Source: a virus
Virus record (IMG/VR): IMGVR_UViG_3300022918_000002
Coordinates: 1-53,482 of that record
Reading direction: 5' to 3' (one strand)
Length of the DNA: 53,482 nt
The notes beneath the pieces were generated by a model that saw only the letters and a list, made by a program, of their open reading frames with translations, made no database searches and was not told the origin of the DNA. The first letter of the stretch is position 1, and each line of letters starts with the position of its first letter. A program made the position numbers and the translations under genes. This document shows, one piece after another, positions 26,707-35,001 of the stretch.

Positions 26707-27078
26707 TTATTTTGTTGTTGGTTGTGGTAGGCGTTGCCAATGGGTTACATTATTTATATCTCCTAAATTAAGCCAGTACTTATTGCTTTTTGAACAAACG
26801 GCATCTACCGCCATAGTTCCATCCTTTAAAATAACAATAACATCTACGTGCGATTCAGGCAACCTATCATTAACAGAAACCCATACAGGTAAAGTTTCCC
26901 TCATGTGGCAAAGGTTTTCGTAGTCCCATATTAAAGACTGGGCAGCTTCGATTGCCCCTAAACTTTCTTTCGGTATGTAATCATTAAGTAGTGAAACTAA
27001 TAGTTTCATTTCAAAAATACTCAACGGAACTACATTAGCGCGTTCCTTTTGGTGATCGGGGCTGTTGTAATTTATCAT
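26707..27078 (-). CDS. DUF551-domain protein
   Basis: 123 aa. The C-terminal 60 residues match the DUF551 pattern: 'WVSVNDRLPESHVDVIVILKDG', then 'YWLNLGDINNVTHWQRLPQP'. The N-terminal helix is unassigned. The family is widespread in phages and of unknown function. Confidence 0.8.
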   Translation of the reverse strand: MINYNSPDHQKERANVVPLSIFEMKLLVSLLNDYIPKESLGAIEAAQSLIWDYENLCHMRETLPVWVSVNDRLPESHVDVIVILKDGTMAVDAVCSKSNKYWLNLGDINNVTHWQRLPQPTTK

Positions 27079-27081
27079 GGG

Positions 27082-27393
27082 TTAAAAATGTTTAGGATAG
27101 TTTTTAACAAGAATGTTTCCAATACTCACGATAACATTTATAACAGAAAGTATAAATAGCAATATCATCATCCAAAAGTACCAGTAATGCCTTGCTCCCC
27201 AGTTCCAATAAATATCTATTTCTCCATCTGTAGTTACAAGATATTCGGTTACATATAACATTTCTTTATGCGGAACTACTTTTGTATCTCCAAAATACTC
27301 CCTTAGTTGTTCAGGCAAGTATGTTGCCAACGAAGCGGATGTAAAGAGTATTATTATTCTTAAGGCAATGCCTAAATAGACATTTGTTTTCAT
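27082..27393 (-). CDS. membrane protein with two transmembrane segments
   Basis: 103 aa; hydrophobic segments near residues 5-25 and 72-95, separated by a soluble loop of about 45 residues. Topology would place the loop on one side of the inner membrane. Family unknown. Confidence 0.6.
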   Translation of the reverse strand: MKTNVYLGIALRIIILFTSASLATYLPEQLREYFGDTKVVPHKEMLYVTEYLVTTDGEIDIYWNWGARHYWYFWMMILLFILSVINVIVSIGNILVKNYPKHF

Positions 27394-27408
27394 GTTCTTG
27401 TTTTTAAG

Positions 27409-27702
27409 TTAAACGTATTCTTCTTTTAGTTGTTCTTTAATCATAGCTTCTACTTCATCAGCAAAGGCGTGGTCTAAGGGGCGGAATCTACTTATATCAA
27501 AAGAGCACTCCCCATATCCTTCGTCGTAATATAAATTAGGATTAATTATTTCTTGTAAATAAATAGAATCATTACCGTCAAAAGCCCTTATGGTATATAT
27601 CTCATTTTTTAATGGCACTTTAACATTGTATTCTATATCGAATTCATCACGTTTAAAATTTATTAAACAAACAACTTTCTGCCCTACTTTAAAATTACTC
27701 AT
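27409..27702 (-). CDS. conserved phage protein (VGQKVVC type)
   Basis: 97 aa. Pattern VGQKVVCLINF...PLKNEIYTIRAF...IYLQEIINP...CSFDISRFRPL is a familiar small phage family of unknown function with an SH3-like beta-barrel look. The start overlaps the end of the upstream gene by 8 nt. Confidence 0.7.
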   Translation of the reverse strand: MSNFKVGQKVVCLINFKRDEFDIEYNVKVPLKNEIYTIRAFDGNDSIYLQEIINPNLYYDEGYGECSFDISRFRPLDHAFADEVEAMIKEQLKEEYV

Positions 27703-28081
27703 TGCTTTTAGTTTTTAATTGGTTAATATATACATGCGGTCTTTCAGATTCTTTAAATTGTTGTTCAGGTTCGTAATTACCATGCTGTGAGCGCTTATAT
27801 TGCCTCTCTGCTGCCTTATCGTACTTTTTAAGCAACATACTTACCCTATCAAGTTTTGGGCGCAACACAGGCTCTAATTCAGGCTTAAAAAGTATTTCCC
27901 TGTATAGTTCTGAATGTTCACGGCATAAAGCTATATAACCATCCGAATTACGGTCATACGTCGGCTGTAATGGGTCATCAGTAATTAACCAACGCTTATC
28001 TTTATTCTTGTAAATTAAAGCGCACACAAGGGCTATAAAGAAAAAGAATAATACTGTGTAGTCAAATAGGTTTAATTCCAT
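27695..28081 (-). CDS. small membrane-anchored protein
   Basis: 128 aa with one N-terminal transmembrane segment (residues 7-25, FDYTVLFFFFIALVCALIY) and a charged helical cytoplasmic or periplasmic domain. Overlaps both neighbours. Function unknown. Confidence 0.65.
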   Translation of the reverse strand: MELNLFDYTVLFFFFIALVCALIYKNKDKRWLITDDPLQPTYDRNSDGYIALCREHSELYREILFKPELEPVLRPKLDRVSMLLKKYDKAAERQYKRSQHGNYEPEQQFKESERPHVYINQLKTKSNE

Positions 28082-28416
28082 TATTTCAGTTTATTTATAA
28101 AAGTTATCGCCTCTTTAAGCCAATCATTATACTCATCTTTAGTTATTTCTTCCCCTAAAGTTATATCATTGTAAAATGTATCTAAATCTATGCTAACAGA
28201 TTCTTTGCTTATATTTATTGTCTCACAATCTATATCAACATCGCTATAAGAGCCATCCCATCTCCTTAACGCTATAACTTTTAGAACGCAGTTAGCAAAT
28301 GGCTTAAAGTATTTACCAACAATATCAGGTGCGCCTTTTAAATTTTCTTTAGCTTGCAATATTTTTAGTCTTTTTACTTCCGATTCTAAATGTTTTATTT
28401 TTTCTATATAATCCAT
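28081..28416 (-). CDS. hypothetical protein with N-terminal coiled coil
   Basis: 111 aa. Residues 1-25 form a coiled coil (EKIKHLESEVKRLKILQAKE) followed by a beta-rich region ('GKYFKPFANCVLKVIAL'). Its stop overlaps the start of the downstream gene and its start overlaps the stop of the upstream 49-aa gene, so translation is coupled. Confidence 0.65.
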   Translation of the reverse strand: MDYIEKIKHLESEVKRLKILQAKENLKGAPDIVGKYFKPFANCVLKVIALRRWDGSYSDVDIDCETINISKESVSIDLDTFYNDITLGEEITKDEYNDWLKEAITFINKLK

Positions 28417-28565
28417 TATTTTATGCTTTTAAGTGAATCATTTTTACGATAAGCCATAACATCAAATGTTACGCCCGATTGATTGCTGTTAACCCTTGTT
28501 TTGTGTATTAAATTACCGTTCATGTATATGTAAACCTCGTTGTTATTTTTTACTGTGTAGACCAT
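28416..28565 (-). CDS. 49-aa hypothetical protein
   Basis: ATG at 28563-28565, TAA shared with the next ATG (TAATGG at 28414-28418). Polar, beta-like (VYTVKNNNEVYIYMNGN). Supported by tight coupling on its downstream side. Confidence 0.55.
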   Translation of the reverse strand: MVYTVKNNNEVYIYMNGNLIHKTRVNSNQSGVTFDVMAYRKNDSLKSIK

Positions 28566-28566
28566 G

Positions 28567-28755
28567 TTAACTTTTAGATTTAAATATATTATATCTAATA
28601 TATAGCGTTAATAAAGTAATACTTATAGTGCTTAAGATTATCAACAAAGTCTCTCTTGTGTTTACAGCCTCTGCCAACTCATGTAAAAAAAGTACAATTA
28701 TAAATACCGCCAATACGAGGAATAGTTTTTCAAACATTATTTTAGTTCTTTCCAT
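28567..28755 (-). CDS. small membrane protein
   Basis: 62 aa from the ATG at 28753-28755 (MERTKIMFEKLF); the longer frame overlaps the upstream gene. Two hydrophobic segments (about 9-25 and 35-52). Function unknown. Confidence 0.55.
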   Translation of the reverse strand: MERTKIMFEKLFLVLAVFIIVLFLHELAEAVNTRETLLIILSTISITLLTLYIRYNIFKSKS

Positions 28756-28756
28756 T

Positions 28757-29194
28757 TTAATGATGTTTAGTTTGCCTCCAACCATCCTGAAATAAATCCT
28801 TTAGTTTATCCGGATGCACCTGTTTTGCTGTTTTACCTTTTATTACATAAACCCACCCTTTTGAAGCCCTGGTTTGCTCTAAAAGTTTCGCAGTAGGTAA
28901 AGCTTCATTTGCAAGGACTTTATTCGCTACATTAAGCTTATTGCCTATTGTGTTATCCCTGCTTACTGTTTTAGCCTTAGTACGCATTTCCTTTTTAATT
29001 TCAGCCGCTTTCTTTTCCTGCAACTTCCATTTAAAACCCGCTGATTTATGTATTCTGCCTGCTATGCAATTTGCTATCGATGTTGCAGAAACTTTGTTTT
29101 CAGCAGCAGCTTCATTTATGCAATCGTACTTTTTAATTACTTTGCCATTGTCATCTAATTTAGCTACCGGCTTTGTGTTGTTTAGATATGCCAT
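28757..29194 (-). CDS. NUMOD1-domain DNA-binding protein
   Basis: 145 aa. Residues about 14-58 (GKVIKKYDCINEAAAENKVS...SIANCIAGRIHKSAGFKWK) match NUMOD1, the DNA-binding module of homing endonucleases, without an attached nuclease. The C-terminal half is basic. It may be a remnant of a homing endonuclease or a stand-alone regulator. Confidence 0.75.
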   Translation of the reverse strand: MAYLNNTKPVAKLDDNGKVIKKYDCINEAAAENKVSATSIANCIAGRIHKSAGFKWKLQEKKAAEIKKEMRTKAKTVSRDNTIGNKLNVANKVLANEALPTAKLLEQTRASKGWVYVIKGKTAKQVHPDKLKDLFQDGWRQTKHH

Positions 29195-29248
29195 AATTTT
29201 ACAATGTTTAGATTACTAATGGTGCTTTTGTTATAGATTCCTTATATA

Positions 29249-29500
29249 TCATAAGGTTATCGCACCCCATAATGTATATATTCTTGAAGATAGCACTTTA
29301 TCTTTTTTTGATCTACCATCATGATGTAGTAATTTAGCGTGAGATGCACATAGTTCTCTTTGCTCAATACATTTCTGTTTTGCATATTCCTCCATAGCGT
29401 CGAGAATTTCATAGTGAATGTCGCAAACTCTATCTTCGCATGATAAAAGACCTTTTTCCACATCATGTATTTTTTTACTTAGTACTTCGTATGCCGTCAT
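29249..29500 (-). CDS. hypothetical protein
   Basis: 83 aa, helical with five Cys, ending in TGA. Followed by 54 nt with no gene. Another frame in the same DNA is open (29257-29466) but this one has the better start and composition. Family unknown. Confidence 0.55.
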   Translation of the reverse strand: MTAYEVLSKKIHDVEKGLLSCEDRVCDIHYEILDAMEEYAKQKCIEQRELCASHAKLLHHDGRSKKDKVLSSRIYTLWGAITL

Positions 29501-29537
29501 AATTTTATTTATAAGGGTTATTGTTTTCTGTTACTGG

Positions 29538-29864
29538 TTAAATATTTATAAATTCTTCTTCAAGCCTTTTGACATCTTTTAATAAGTCTAACCTGTCCTG
29601 TTCAGGTTGATTTGTTCTATTAATTTCATCAAGCTGTGAATCAATCCATTGTTTAAAACTAAAACCATCATTTAGATAACTTAAGCAAGATGTTATCATG
29701 TATAAAAATCTTTTTGCGCTTCTTGCTTGCGAACAGGTTTCATTAAGTATATCGTCTTTATTTTTATAAAAACTACCTGTACTAATGCCTTCTATATTGG
29801 CTAAATCTTTACCTAAAGTTATTTTAAACACTCTAAGTATTTCTGTAATTTCTTTATTTTCCAT
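29538..29864 (-). CDS. hypothetical protein
   Basis: 108 aa, helical and acidic, soluble, no recognised motif. Its ATG overlaps the stop of the upstream 96-aa gene. Confidence 0.6.
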   Translation of the reverse strand: MENKEITEILRVFKITLGKDLANIEGISTGSFYKNKDDILNETCSQARSAKRFLYMITSCLSYLNDGFSFKQWIDSQLDEINRTNQPEQDRLDLLKDVKRLEEEFINI

Positions 29865-30154
29865 TATTTATAAGGATTGTTATTATCGGTTACTGGTCTT
29901 GTTTTTTGAATCATTTGTAATACAAATTCCTTTCGCTGCTTAGTGCCTGTTTCTCCATCTTCAAACCAAAACGGAAAACCTGTATTTTCGGGTTTATTAT
30001 GTTTAAAGTCATCAAGTAATGATTGCTCTTCTTTTGTTGTAAAAACACCTATACTCCATAAACAAAATGTGAAAAAACATAATCCATCGTTTAATTCTTG
30101 CATATCCTTTATTTCCTCCCAAAGAAGTAAATAAAGCTCGTGTATTTTTCTCAT
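29864..30154 (-). CDS. hypothetical protein
   Basis: 96 aa, helical, Trp/Phe-rich in the first half. Adjacent on both sides to small genes with no gap, so it is part of the same operon. Family unknown. Confidence 0.6.
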   Translation of the reverse strand: MRKIHELYLLLWEEIKDMQELNDGLCFFTFCLWSIGVFTTKEEQSLLDDFKHNKPENTGFPFWFEDGETGTKQRKEFVLQMIQKTRPVTDNNNPYK

Positions 30155-30451
30155 TTAATACGGTATAGGTTTTAGATTTTCTCCATAAATAATTCGTTGT
30201 TCTGATTTTTTAGTAGGAGTTCCATCCTTTTTTAATACTGTACCATAATAGTTTAATACAGGCAAATAAGTATGTGAAGATAATGAGTATTTATATTGTT
30301 CTACTCTAATGCTGCCAATATGGTCGCTTGCTATATCGCCTATATCGTGTTGTGCGTTGGCTTTACAGTAAGTTTTAATAAGCTCATTTTTTTGCTCATT
30401 AAATTTTCCTTCTAACCTTTTTAAATCAAATTTATATTCTTCTATTGTCAT
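30155..30451 (-). CDS. hypothetical protein
   Basis: 98 aa, N-terminal helical (KFDLKRLEGKFNEQKNELIKTY) with a beta C-terminus including 'VLNYYGTVLKKDGTPTKKSEQR'. Such C-termini are seen in phage proteins of unknown function. Confidence 0.6.
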   Translation of the reverse strand: MTIEEYKFDLKRLEGKFNEQKNELIKTYCKANAQHDIGDIASDHIGSIRVEQYKYSLSSHTYLPVLNYYGTVLKKDGTPTKKSEQRIIYGENLKPIPY

Positions 30452-30457
30452 GTTATT

Positions 30458-30712
30458 TTAATTTAAGCAATGTTTAAATATTTTTAAATCCTGTGCGCTG
30501 TAGTCTTTGTGATTTCTAAACGTGAATAAATACGCTTGGTAAATATTGCTGTAATCCATATTTACTACTCTTAAGCTTCTGCCCGTAAAGTTTAGTATTT
30601 GGGTTTTAGACTCCCAATACATTTCAAAAGGCCAAAGCATTAAAAGCATATCGTTTGGATCTGTTATGTCGGAAATGTGTTTTACCGGCATCCAAGTTGT
30701 AGCGTTTTGCAT
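30458..30712 (-). CDS. hypothetical protein
   Basis: 84 aa, soluble, aromatic-rich. No recognised domain. Packed 6 nt from its downstream neighbour. Confidence 0.55.
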   Translation of the reverse strand: MQNATTWMPVKHISDITDPNDMLLMLWPFEMYWESKTQILNFTGRSLRVVNMDYSNIYQAYLFTFRNHKDYSAQDLKIFKHCLN

Positions 30713-30725
30713 AATTGATTATTTT

Positions 30726-30839
30726 TTACTTTAAAATTAACCCTATAGCCAATGTTACAATTATAAGACCCATTGCTATTATTATCTTTTCACGGTGTCT
30801 TAAAACGAATACATTCAACCGCTTCTTAGTTGTTTTCAT
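30726..30839 (-). CDS. 37-aa membrane peptide
   Basis: ATG at 30837-30839, TAA at 30726-30728. A basic N-terminus (MKTTKKRLNVFVLRHREK) precedes one hydrophobic helix (IIIAMGLIIVTLAIGLIL). Fits neatly between two genes. Function unknown. Confidence 0.55.
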   Translation of the reverse strand: MKTTKKRLNVFVLRHREKIIIAMGLIIVTLAIGLILK

Positions 30840-30849
30840 GATGCAGGTT

Positions 30850-31191
30850 TTAAACTATATCCTCTAAAGCATTTAGTATTCTTTCTTTAGGTGTTTTACC
30901 TGTTAAATACCTACTGGAACTATCATCGTTTATTCGCCATACATTGTTATGGCTAATATTTGTAGGATTTGCGGAAAATCCAAATACGGTTTTGTGATAC
31001 GGTTCAAGAATATCAGATAAAGCTATGGCCTCATCCGTGTATATGTCATCTATTTCTCCCTCTACTACTCCACAATGACCAAGCGCGCAATGGCAGTTAG
31101 GGTTTAATTCAGATGTTAAGTCAACAATAGTCCAAAGGTTATCTGGTATTGCTTCAAACTTTTTAATAAAGTATTCTCTTGTAAATTCCAT
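30850..31191 (-). CDS. conserved small protein, paralogue of 45916-46239
   Basis: 113 aa. It shares with the protein at 45916-46239 the blocks 'EYFIKKFEAIP', 'CHCALGHCG' and 'KERILNAL', so the two are paralogues in one genome. The CHCALGHCG cluster could bind a metal. Function unknown. Confidence 0.7.
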   Translation of the reverse strand: MEFTREYFIKKFEAIPDNLWTIVDLTSELNPNCHCALGHCGVVEGEIDDIYTDEAIALSDILEPYHKTVFGFSANPTNISHNNVWRINDDSSSRYLTGKTPKERILNALEDIV

Positions 31192-31201
31192 GATATTGTT
31201 T

Positions 31202-31330
31202 TTAAAGGTTTTTAAGTTCTCTTTTAGTGGCCTGTATCTCGTAGTTTAGTAAATAACGGTCTACAGTATCAGTAGTGGTTAATAAACTTGCCTCATGTAA
31301 GCTTATTAGTTTTAAAAGGTAGGTTTTCAT
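31202..31330 (-). CDS. 42-aa hypothetical protein
   Basis: ATG at 31328-31330, TAA at 31202-31204. Helical, begins MKTYLLKLISLHEASLL. Fits between two genes with 10-nt spacing downstream. Confidence 0.5.
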   Translation of the reverse strand: MKTYLLKLISLHEASLLTTTDTVDRYLLNYEIQATKRELKNL

Positions 31331-31393
31331 GGTTTATTTATCTAATGTATTTTATACTAAAATATTGGCTATAAGAGTTTTAATATTTAAAGT

Positions 31394-31654
31394 TTATCTA
31401 AAACTATTAAAAGAATGACTAATTTTATTAGTTAGATAAACTTTAGAACACATTACTTTGTTTGCGTTATCTAATAACTCTTTATTAGTGGTAAGCTTAT
31501 TATAAGTTTCTAACTGCATTCTGCAAACTTCTGCCAGTATATCATTAAATCTTAATTCAAAATCACACTCCTTAACTCCTAAATTTTTAGTAGCTAAAAC
31601 TATCATGTCAAAATTATTATCAAGTGTGTTTTTAACTTCTGCTGTAATTGTCAT
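31394..31654 (-). CDS. hypothetical protein
   Basis: 86 aa, helical and soluble. It is the first gene after the double-repeat promoter at 31694-31731. No family recognised. Confidence 0.6.
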   Translation of the reverse strand: MTITAEVKNTLDNNFDMIVLATKNLGVKECDFELRFNDILAEVCRMQLETYNKLTTNKELLDNANKVMCSKVYLTNKISHSFNSFR

Positions 31655-31693
31655 AATGATATATTGTTATTTGTTACTATTTTAATTCTTGAA

Positions 31694-31731
31694 CAAACCT
31701 AATATATTTTATGTTTATAACCTAATATATT
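31694..31731 (-). promoter_or_regulatory. phage promoter with 23-bp direct repeat
   Basis: On the minus strand AATATATTAGGTT occurs twice with a 23-bp period (31719-31731 and 31696-31708). The second copy runs into TAGGTTTG (31694-31701), a match to the TAnnTTTG box. The same arrangement recurs at 46720-46757, so it is probably a promoter class with its own upstream element. The rest of 31655-31791 contains no gene. Confidence 0.6.
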
Positions 31732-31791
31732 TGTGGTTTTATTTTGTTGAAAAAGCAATATATTTTTAAAACCCTTTATTCTACTGGTGTT

Positions 31792-32004
31792 TTAAGGCAA
31801 ATTATTTTTAGTAGCAACCATAGCGCAAAACCCCTTTTGGTAGTTTGAATAAATCCATCCTGCTGATTTATCAATTTTCAATGCCTCGCCAAAAGTCATG
31901 TCTTTTATAATTACCGTTTCGCCTTTAGTAGCTACTACGGTAATTATTGTTTCAAGTGGTAAAGTGTGGTAATCTTTTGGTTGAGGCTTTTTAGGTGCTG
32001 CCAT
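31792..32004 (-). CDS. hypothetical protein
   Basis: 70 aa, basic N-terminus (MAAPKKPQPKDYHTLP), then a beta/alpha region. Precedes the promoter at 31694. Family unknown. Confidence 0.6.
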   Translation of the reverse strand: MAAPKKPQPKDYHTLPLETIITVVATKGETVIIKDMTFGEALKIDKSAGWIYSNYQKGFCAMVATKNNLP

Positions 32005-32009
32005 TTATT

Positions 32010-32456
32010 CTATAGCTTTTTACCCGAATGTAATTTACTTAACTGATATTGTTTAGATAATTCTGAATTATTTTCTAATTCTAAATTATGAAATAAACAA
32101 CAGGCTTTAAAAAACCTAACATCGATTATTAAAGGGATATTGTTCTCACGCGCCCAATCATCAAAATAACCTTTACGCCCACGAGTGTGTTCAATAGTAT
32201 CAGCTTTTTTATTGCACCCCTCTATAAAGCAAAATTGATTATCAGGATGTCCTAAAAACTCAATTCTCAACACGGTGTACTTTGCGTTTAGTATAGACTG
32301 CTTCTTAGATACCTTATTAATCGATTTAAACGGCTTTAGCGGCTTTTCTTTCTTGTCTGAATGCATACACTCACTTGTACAGTAACGGTCTGTTGTACGC
32401 GATAATTTAAACTCTTTGCCGCATACATTACATGGTTTATGTGTTTTCTGTTTCAT
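32010..32456 (-). CDS. NinG-like recombination nuclease
   Basis: 148 aa. Cys pairs CNVCGKEF and CTSEC at the N-terminus, then an HNH-like part with 'CFIEGCNKKADTIEHTRGR' and 'RFFKACCLFHNLE', ending 'KLHSGKKL'. This is the layout of the phage lambda NinG family, which acts on recombination intermediates. It sits within the DNA-metabolism block. Confidence is good for the family, less for activity. Confidence 0.75.
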   Translation of the reverse strand: MKQKTHKPCNVCGKEFKLSRTTDRYCTSECMHSDKKEKPLKPFKSINKVSKKQSILNAKYTVLRIEFLGHPDNQFCFIEGCNKKADTIEHTRGRKGYFDDWARENNIPLIIDVRFFKACCLFHNLELENNSELSKQYQLSKLHSGKKL

Positions 32457-32497
32457 GGTAAAATAATTAAGGGGCTGTTACGCCCCTGTTTTTGTAT

Positions 32498-33166
32498 TTA
32501 GTCCTTAAGCCATTCGTTAGGGTCAACTTCTCTTTCCTCGCCAATCTTTAAATCCGAATTTTCTTTAAAAAGGTCTTGCTGCTTTTTGTTTTTGCCTTTT
32601 TTACGGTCTTGCTCTGCCTGTTCTTCAATTGTCAACTGTTTGCGCTTGCCTTGGTAAATAAAACCGTAAGCAGCCGCGTTACAATCTTCATACAGTTTTT
32701 CAAGTGTTTTCTCAATGCCTGTTTTTTCTGAATCAAAACGAACTACAGGATGCGCAAACTTACTAACACCAAAATCTGTCCTGTAAGAGCCTTTGATTTT
32801 AACACCTCTGTTTTCCTCATCTCCGAATAACGCAACAGCCTGGATATTCGTAATTGCTTCGTCAGCTTCTTTAACACCCTGCAAAGCGTTTGCTAATTTA
32901 TCTAAGTCATCCTTAACAGCTTCACGGGCGAAGCTCCATCCATTTTGCAAGCCCATTATAATTGCCGCGTATGGCTTAAATGCTGCAAGTGAATTGGGTA
33001 TTTCAGGCGCGGGTACTTCGGGGCTTTCACACGTCCATCCACCACCACGGCTTTGGCGTTCTCTGTAATGTATTACAAGCTTTTGCCCTTTCTCATTATA
33101 GCTAAGTCCTGTTAATTCAAAGTCTTCGTAATTAAGGCTTCGTTTGGGCGGTTTTGTTGTACTCAT
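32498..33166 (-). CDS. conserved phage protein of DNA-metabolism block
   Basis: 222 aa, N-terminal beta-rich half (LTGLSYNEKGQKLVIHY) and a Lys/Glu-rich C-terminus ending in an acidic tail. Acidic C-tails are typical of single-strand DNA-binding proteins, but no OB-fold can be proven from sequence. The neighbourhood (NinG, methyltransferases) supports a DNA role. Confidence 0.6.
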   Translation of the reverse strand: MSTTKPPKRSLNYEDFELTGLSYNEKGQKLVIHYRERQSRGGGWTCESPEVPAPEIPNSLAAFKPYAAIIMGLQNGWSFAREAVKDDLDKLANALQGVKEADEAITNIQAVALFGDEENRGVKIKGSYRTDFGVSKFAHPVVRFDSEKTGIEKTLEKLYEDCNAAAYGFIYQGKRKQLTIEEQAEQDRKKGKNKKQQDLFKENSDLKIGEEREVDPNEWLKD

Positions 33167-33168
33167 AT

Positions 33169-33285
33169 TTATTCTTGTTTAATTATTTCTTCTATTGCAT
33201 ACCATTGTTCAGGAGTAAGTTTTGGGTTGTTGTAGGATGAGAATAACTCTGATATATAGGCTTTAGTTTTGTTTAACTTGTCCAT
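33169..33285 (-). CDS. 38-aa hypothetical protein
   Basis: ATG at 33283-33285, TAA at 33169-33171. Helical and polar (PKLTPEQWYAIEEIIKQE). Its start lies directly before the stop of the upstream gene; tight packing supports it. Confidence 0.5.
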   Translation of the reverse strand: MDKLNKTKAYISELFSSYNNPKLTPEQWYAIEEIIKQE

Positions 33286-33483
33286 TTATATTATTTCCTC
33301 TTTTGTCAAATAAAGCTGTCTGTTACATTGGCTATACTCTTTGCTATTGTATTGTAATGTAATTAAATTAAAGGGTACGTTATTTACGTAAAAGTAAGTT
33401 CTTCCTACTCTATCAACAGCCCGTTCATATATGTTGCCTTTTGTTTTTTCAAACAATATTTGCCCTATTTTTATATCTGCCAT
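33286..33483 (-). CDS. hypothetical protein
   Basis: 65 aa with an SH3-like beta pattern (IKIGQILFEKTKGNIYERAVDRVGRTYFYV). Function unknown. Confidence 0.6.
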   Translation of the reverse strand: MADIKIGQILFEKTKGNIYERAVDRVGRTYFYVNNVPFNLITLQYNSKEYSQCNRQLYLTKEEII

Positions 33484-33486
33484 AAT

Positions 33487-33774
33487 TTAAAGTTTAAAAT
33501 TATCTTTAACATCGAAGTGATAATATATGTTTTCAAAATCCCTTTGCGTGTAGTTTACGCTTTCAATTATGCCAAACTCAATATAATTATCTTCTATTTG
33601 TTTTGCCTCCGAAAGTAAAATATACTTTTGGTACTCGTCGTAACTTTCGATGTATTCGGCTGAACTAAATACAACTTCCCTTTTGCCTACAATTACTAAA
33701 TAATAATATTCAGGTTCTGTTTCGTTGTCTGAATGCTTGTAGGCTTCGTGTAGTAACATTTCGTCGTGGTTCAT
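33487..33774 (-). CDS. hypothetical protein
   Basis: 95 aa, acidic and Tyr-rich (EPEYYYLVIVGKREVVF). No family recognised. Confidence 0.6.
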   Translation of the reverse strand: MNHDEMLLHEAYKHSDNETEPEYYYLVIVGKREVVFSSAEYIESYDEYQKYILLSEAKQIEDNYIEFGIIESVNYTQRDFENIYYHFDVKDNFKL

Positions 33775-33777
33775 GGC

Positions 33778-34887
33778 TTAACCCTTTATGTGGTGAATAA
33801 CCTTATCCAATAACTGATTTACGTCAGAATACATTTTTTTGTTTTTATTGGATTTAAATACATATTTAGTTTTTAAACTCTCTAAATCTGAAAGCAAATC
33901 TTTTACTTTTGCAGCATCGCCTTTGCTTAATTCTTTCTCAATAGCGGCTTTTTCTTCTTCTAAAGATTTCTGTTCAGCTTCTTTTTTATCGCTTAACTCC
34001 TTTTCAGCGGCAATACGCTTTCTTTCGTTTTCCTCAAATTCTTTGCGTTCAGCTTCTTTCCTATCAGCTTCATCTTTCCTTTGTTGTATCTCGTAAGCCC
34101 AATGGTCTTCAGCTCCTTTTTTAATATCTGAAAGTTCATTTTGATAATCAATTTCCTGCTTTTCAATAAGCGCATTGTAGTCTCTTATGAAAACTATATA
34201 AGGCTGTAATTCCTTACTTCTATTTGACCTTATTATGGCTTTTTGTTCGTTTTCTTTCATTAAACGTTCATTTTCTGCCTGTATTCTTTGACGTTCTTCG
34301 TCATCGGCTTTTTGTTTTGCAATTCGCGCTTCTTCTTGTGCTTTTTCGGCTTCTATACGTGCCGCTTCTGCTTGTTCTTTAGCTATTTTATTAGCTTCAA
34401 ATGCCGCTTTTGCGCTTTGTAATTGCCCATTAAATTGTTCTTCTGACATTTCAGATAACGGCAGGAATGAAGTGTCAAATTCATAAGGTAAAAAAGCAGC
34501 TTCACGTTCTTTTTTTAATGATGCTTTTCTTTCGGCTTCAATACGTTCTTCGTGTCGTTCTATTTCACTGAGTTTTTCCTCCATTTGTTCAATTGGAGTA
34601 GTGAGTTTGTTTTTTAATGCATCAACAAATTTACCTGATGCTAAAAAGAATGCTTTTTCTGATTTGTGAACATCAGCTATGCCTGTTCTAACCTTAACAA
34701 GTTTTAGGCGTAATTCTCGCGCGGCTTTAAATCCATCTTTGTTTAATTCCATCGCCACAACATCTGCGTATTGCTGCGTAAATGCCGTTAACTCAATTTT
34801 CTTTGGTTCGAAAGATTTTTCAATACTTAAAGCTTTTGTTTCTTCAATTCCATACTCTTTTGGGTCAATAATGCTTAATTTTTCCAT
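33778..34887 (-). CDS. coiled-coil protein, DUF1351-like N-terminus
   Basis: 369 aa from the ATG at 34885-34887 (MEKLSIIDPKEYG). The reading from 34917 runs into the leader RNA terminator and is rejected. Residues 50-115 resemble DUF1351-type phage proteins, often encoded near recombination genes. Residues 110-340 are long Glu/Lys/Ala coiled coil. It heads the transcript that begins with leader RNA copy A. Confidence 0.65.
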   Translation of the reverse strand: MEKLSIIDPKEYGIEETKALSIEKSFEPKKIELTAFTQQYADVVAMELNKDGFKAARELRLKLVKVRTGIADVHKSEKAFFLASGKFVDALKNKLTTPIEQMEEKLSEIERHEERIEAERKASLKKEREAAFLPYEFDTSFLPLSEMSEEQFNGQLQSAKAAFEANKIAKEQAEAARIEAEKAQEEARIAKQKADDEERQRIQAENERLMKENEQKAIIRSNRSKELQPYIVFIRDYNALIEKQEIDYQNELSDIKKGAEDHWAYEIQQRKDEADRKEAERKEFEENERKRIAAEKELSDKKEAEQKSLEEEKAAIEKELSKGDAAKVKDLLSDLESLKTKYVFKSNKNKKMYSDVNQLLDKVIHHIKG

Positions 34888-34906
34888 TGTGATAATTTTA
34901 AAATAC

Positions 34907-35001
34907 AAAAAACCCATACTATCCGAATGCTTCTCACTTCATTCTTCAAATACGGGTTTTGTTACTTTTTACGTTGCTATAGTGTGAGAAGGCAACAGAT
35001 A
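34907..35001 (-). ncRNA. pseudoknotted leader RNA, copy A
   Basis: Starts just after a TATATTTG box. The 5' hairpin GTTGC/GCAAC (34992-34996 with 34973-34977) has loop positions 34984-34991 perfectly complementary (8 bp) to 34930-34937 inside the loop of the terminator hairpin (arms 34951-34960 and 34911-34918, followed by a T run). The linker reads ACGTAAAAAGTAACAAAA. The terminator ends 20 nt before the ATG of the 369-aa gene. The fold is read from sequence; function is inferred. Confidence 0.75.
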
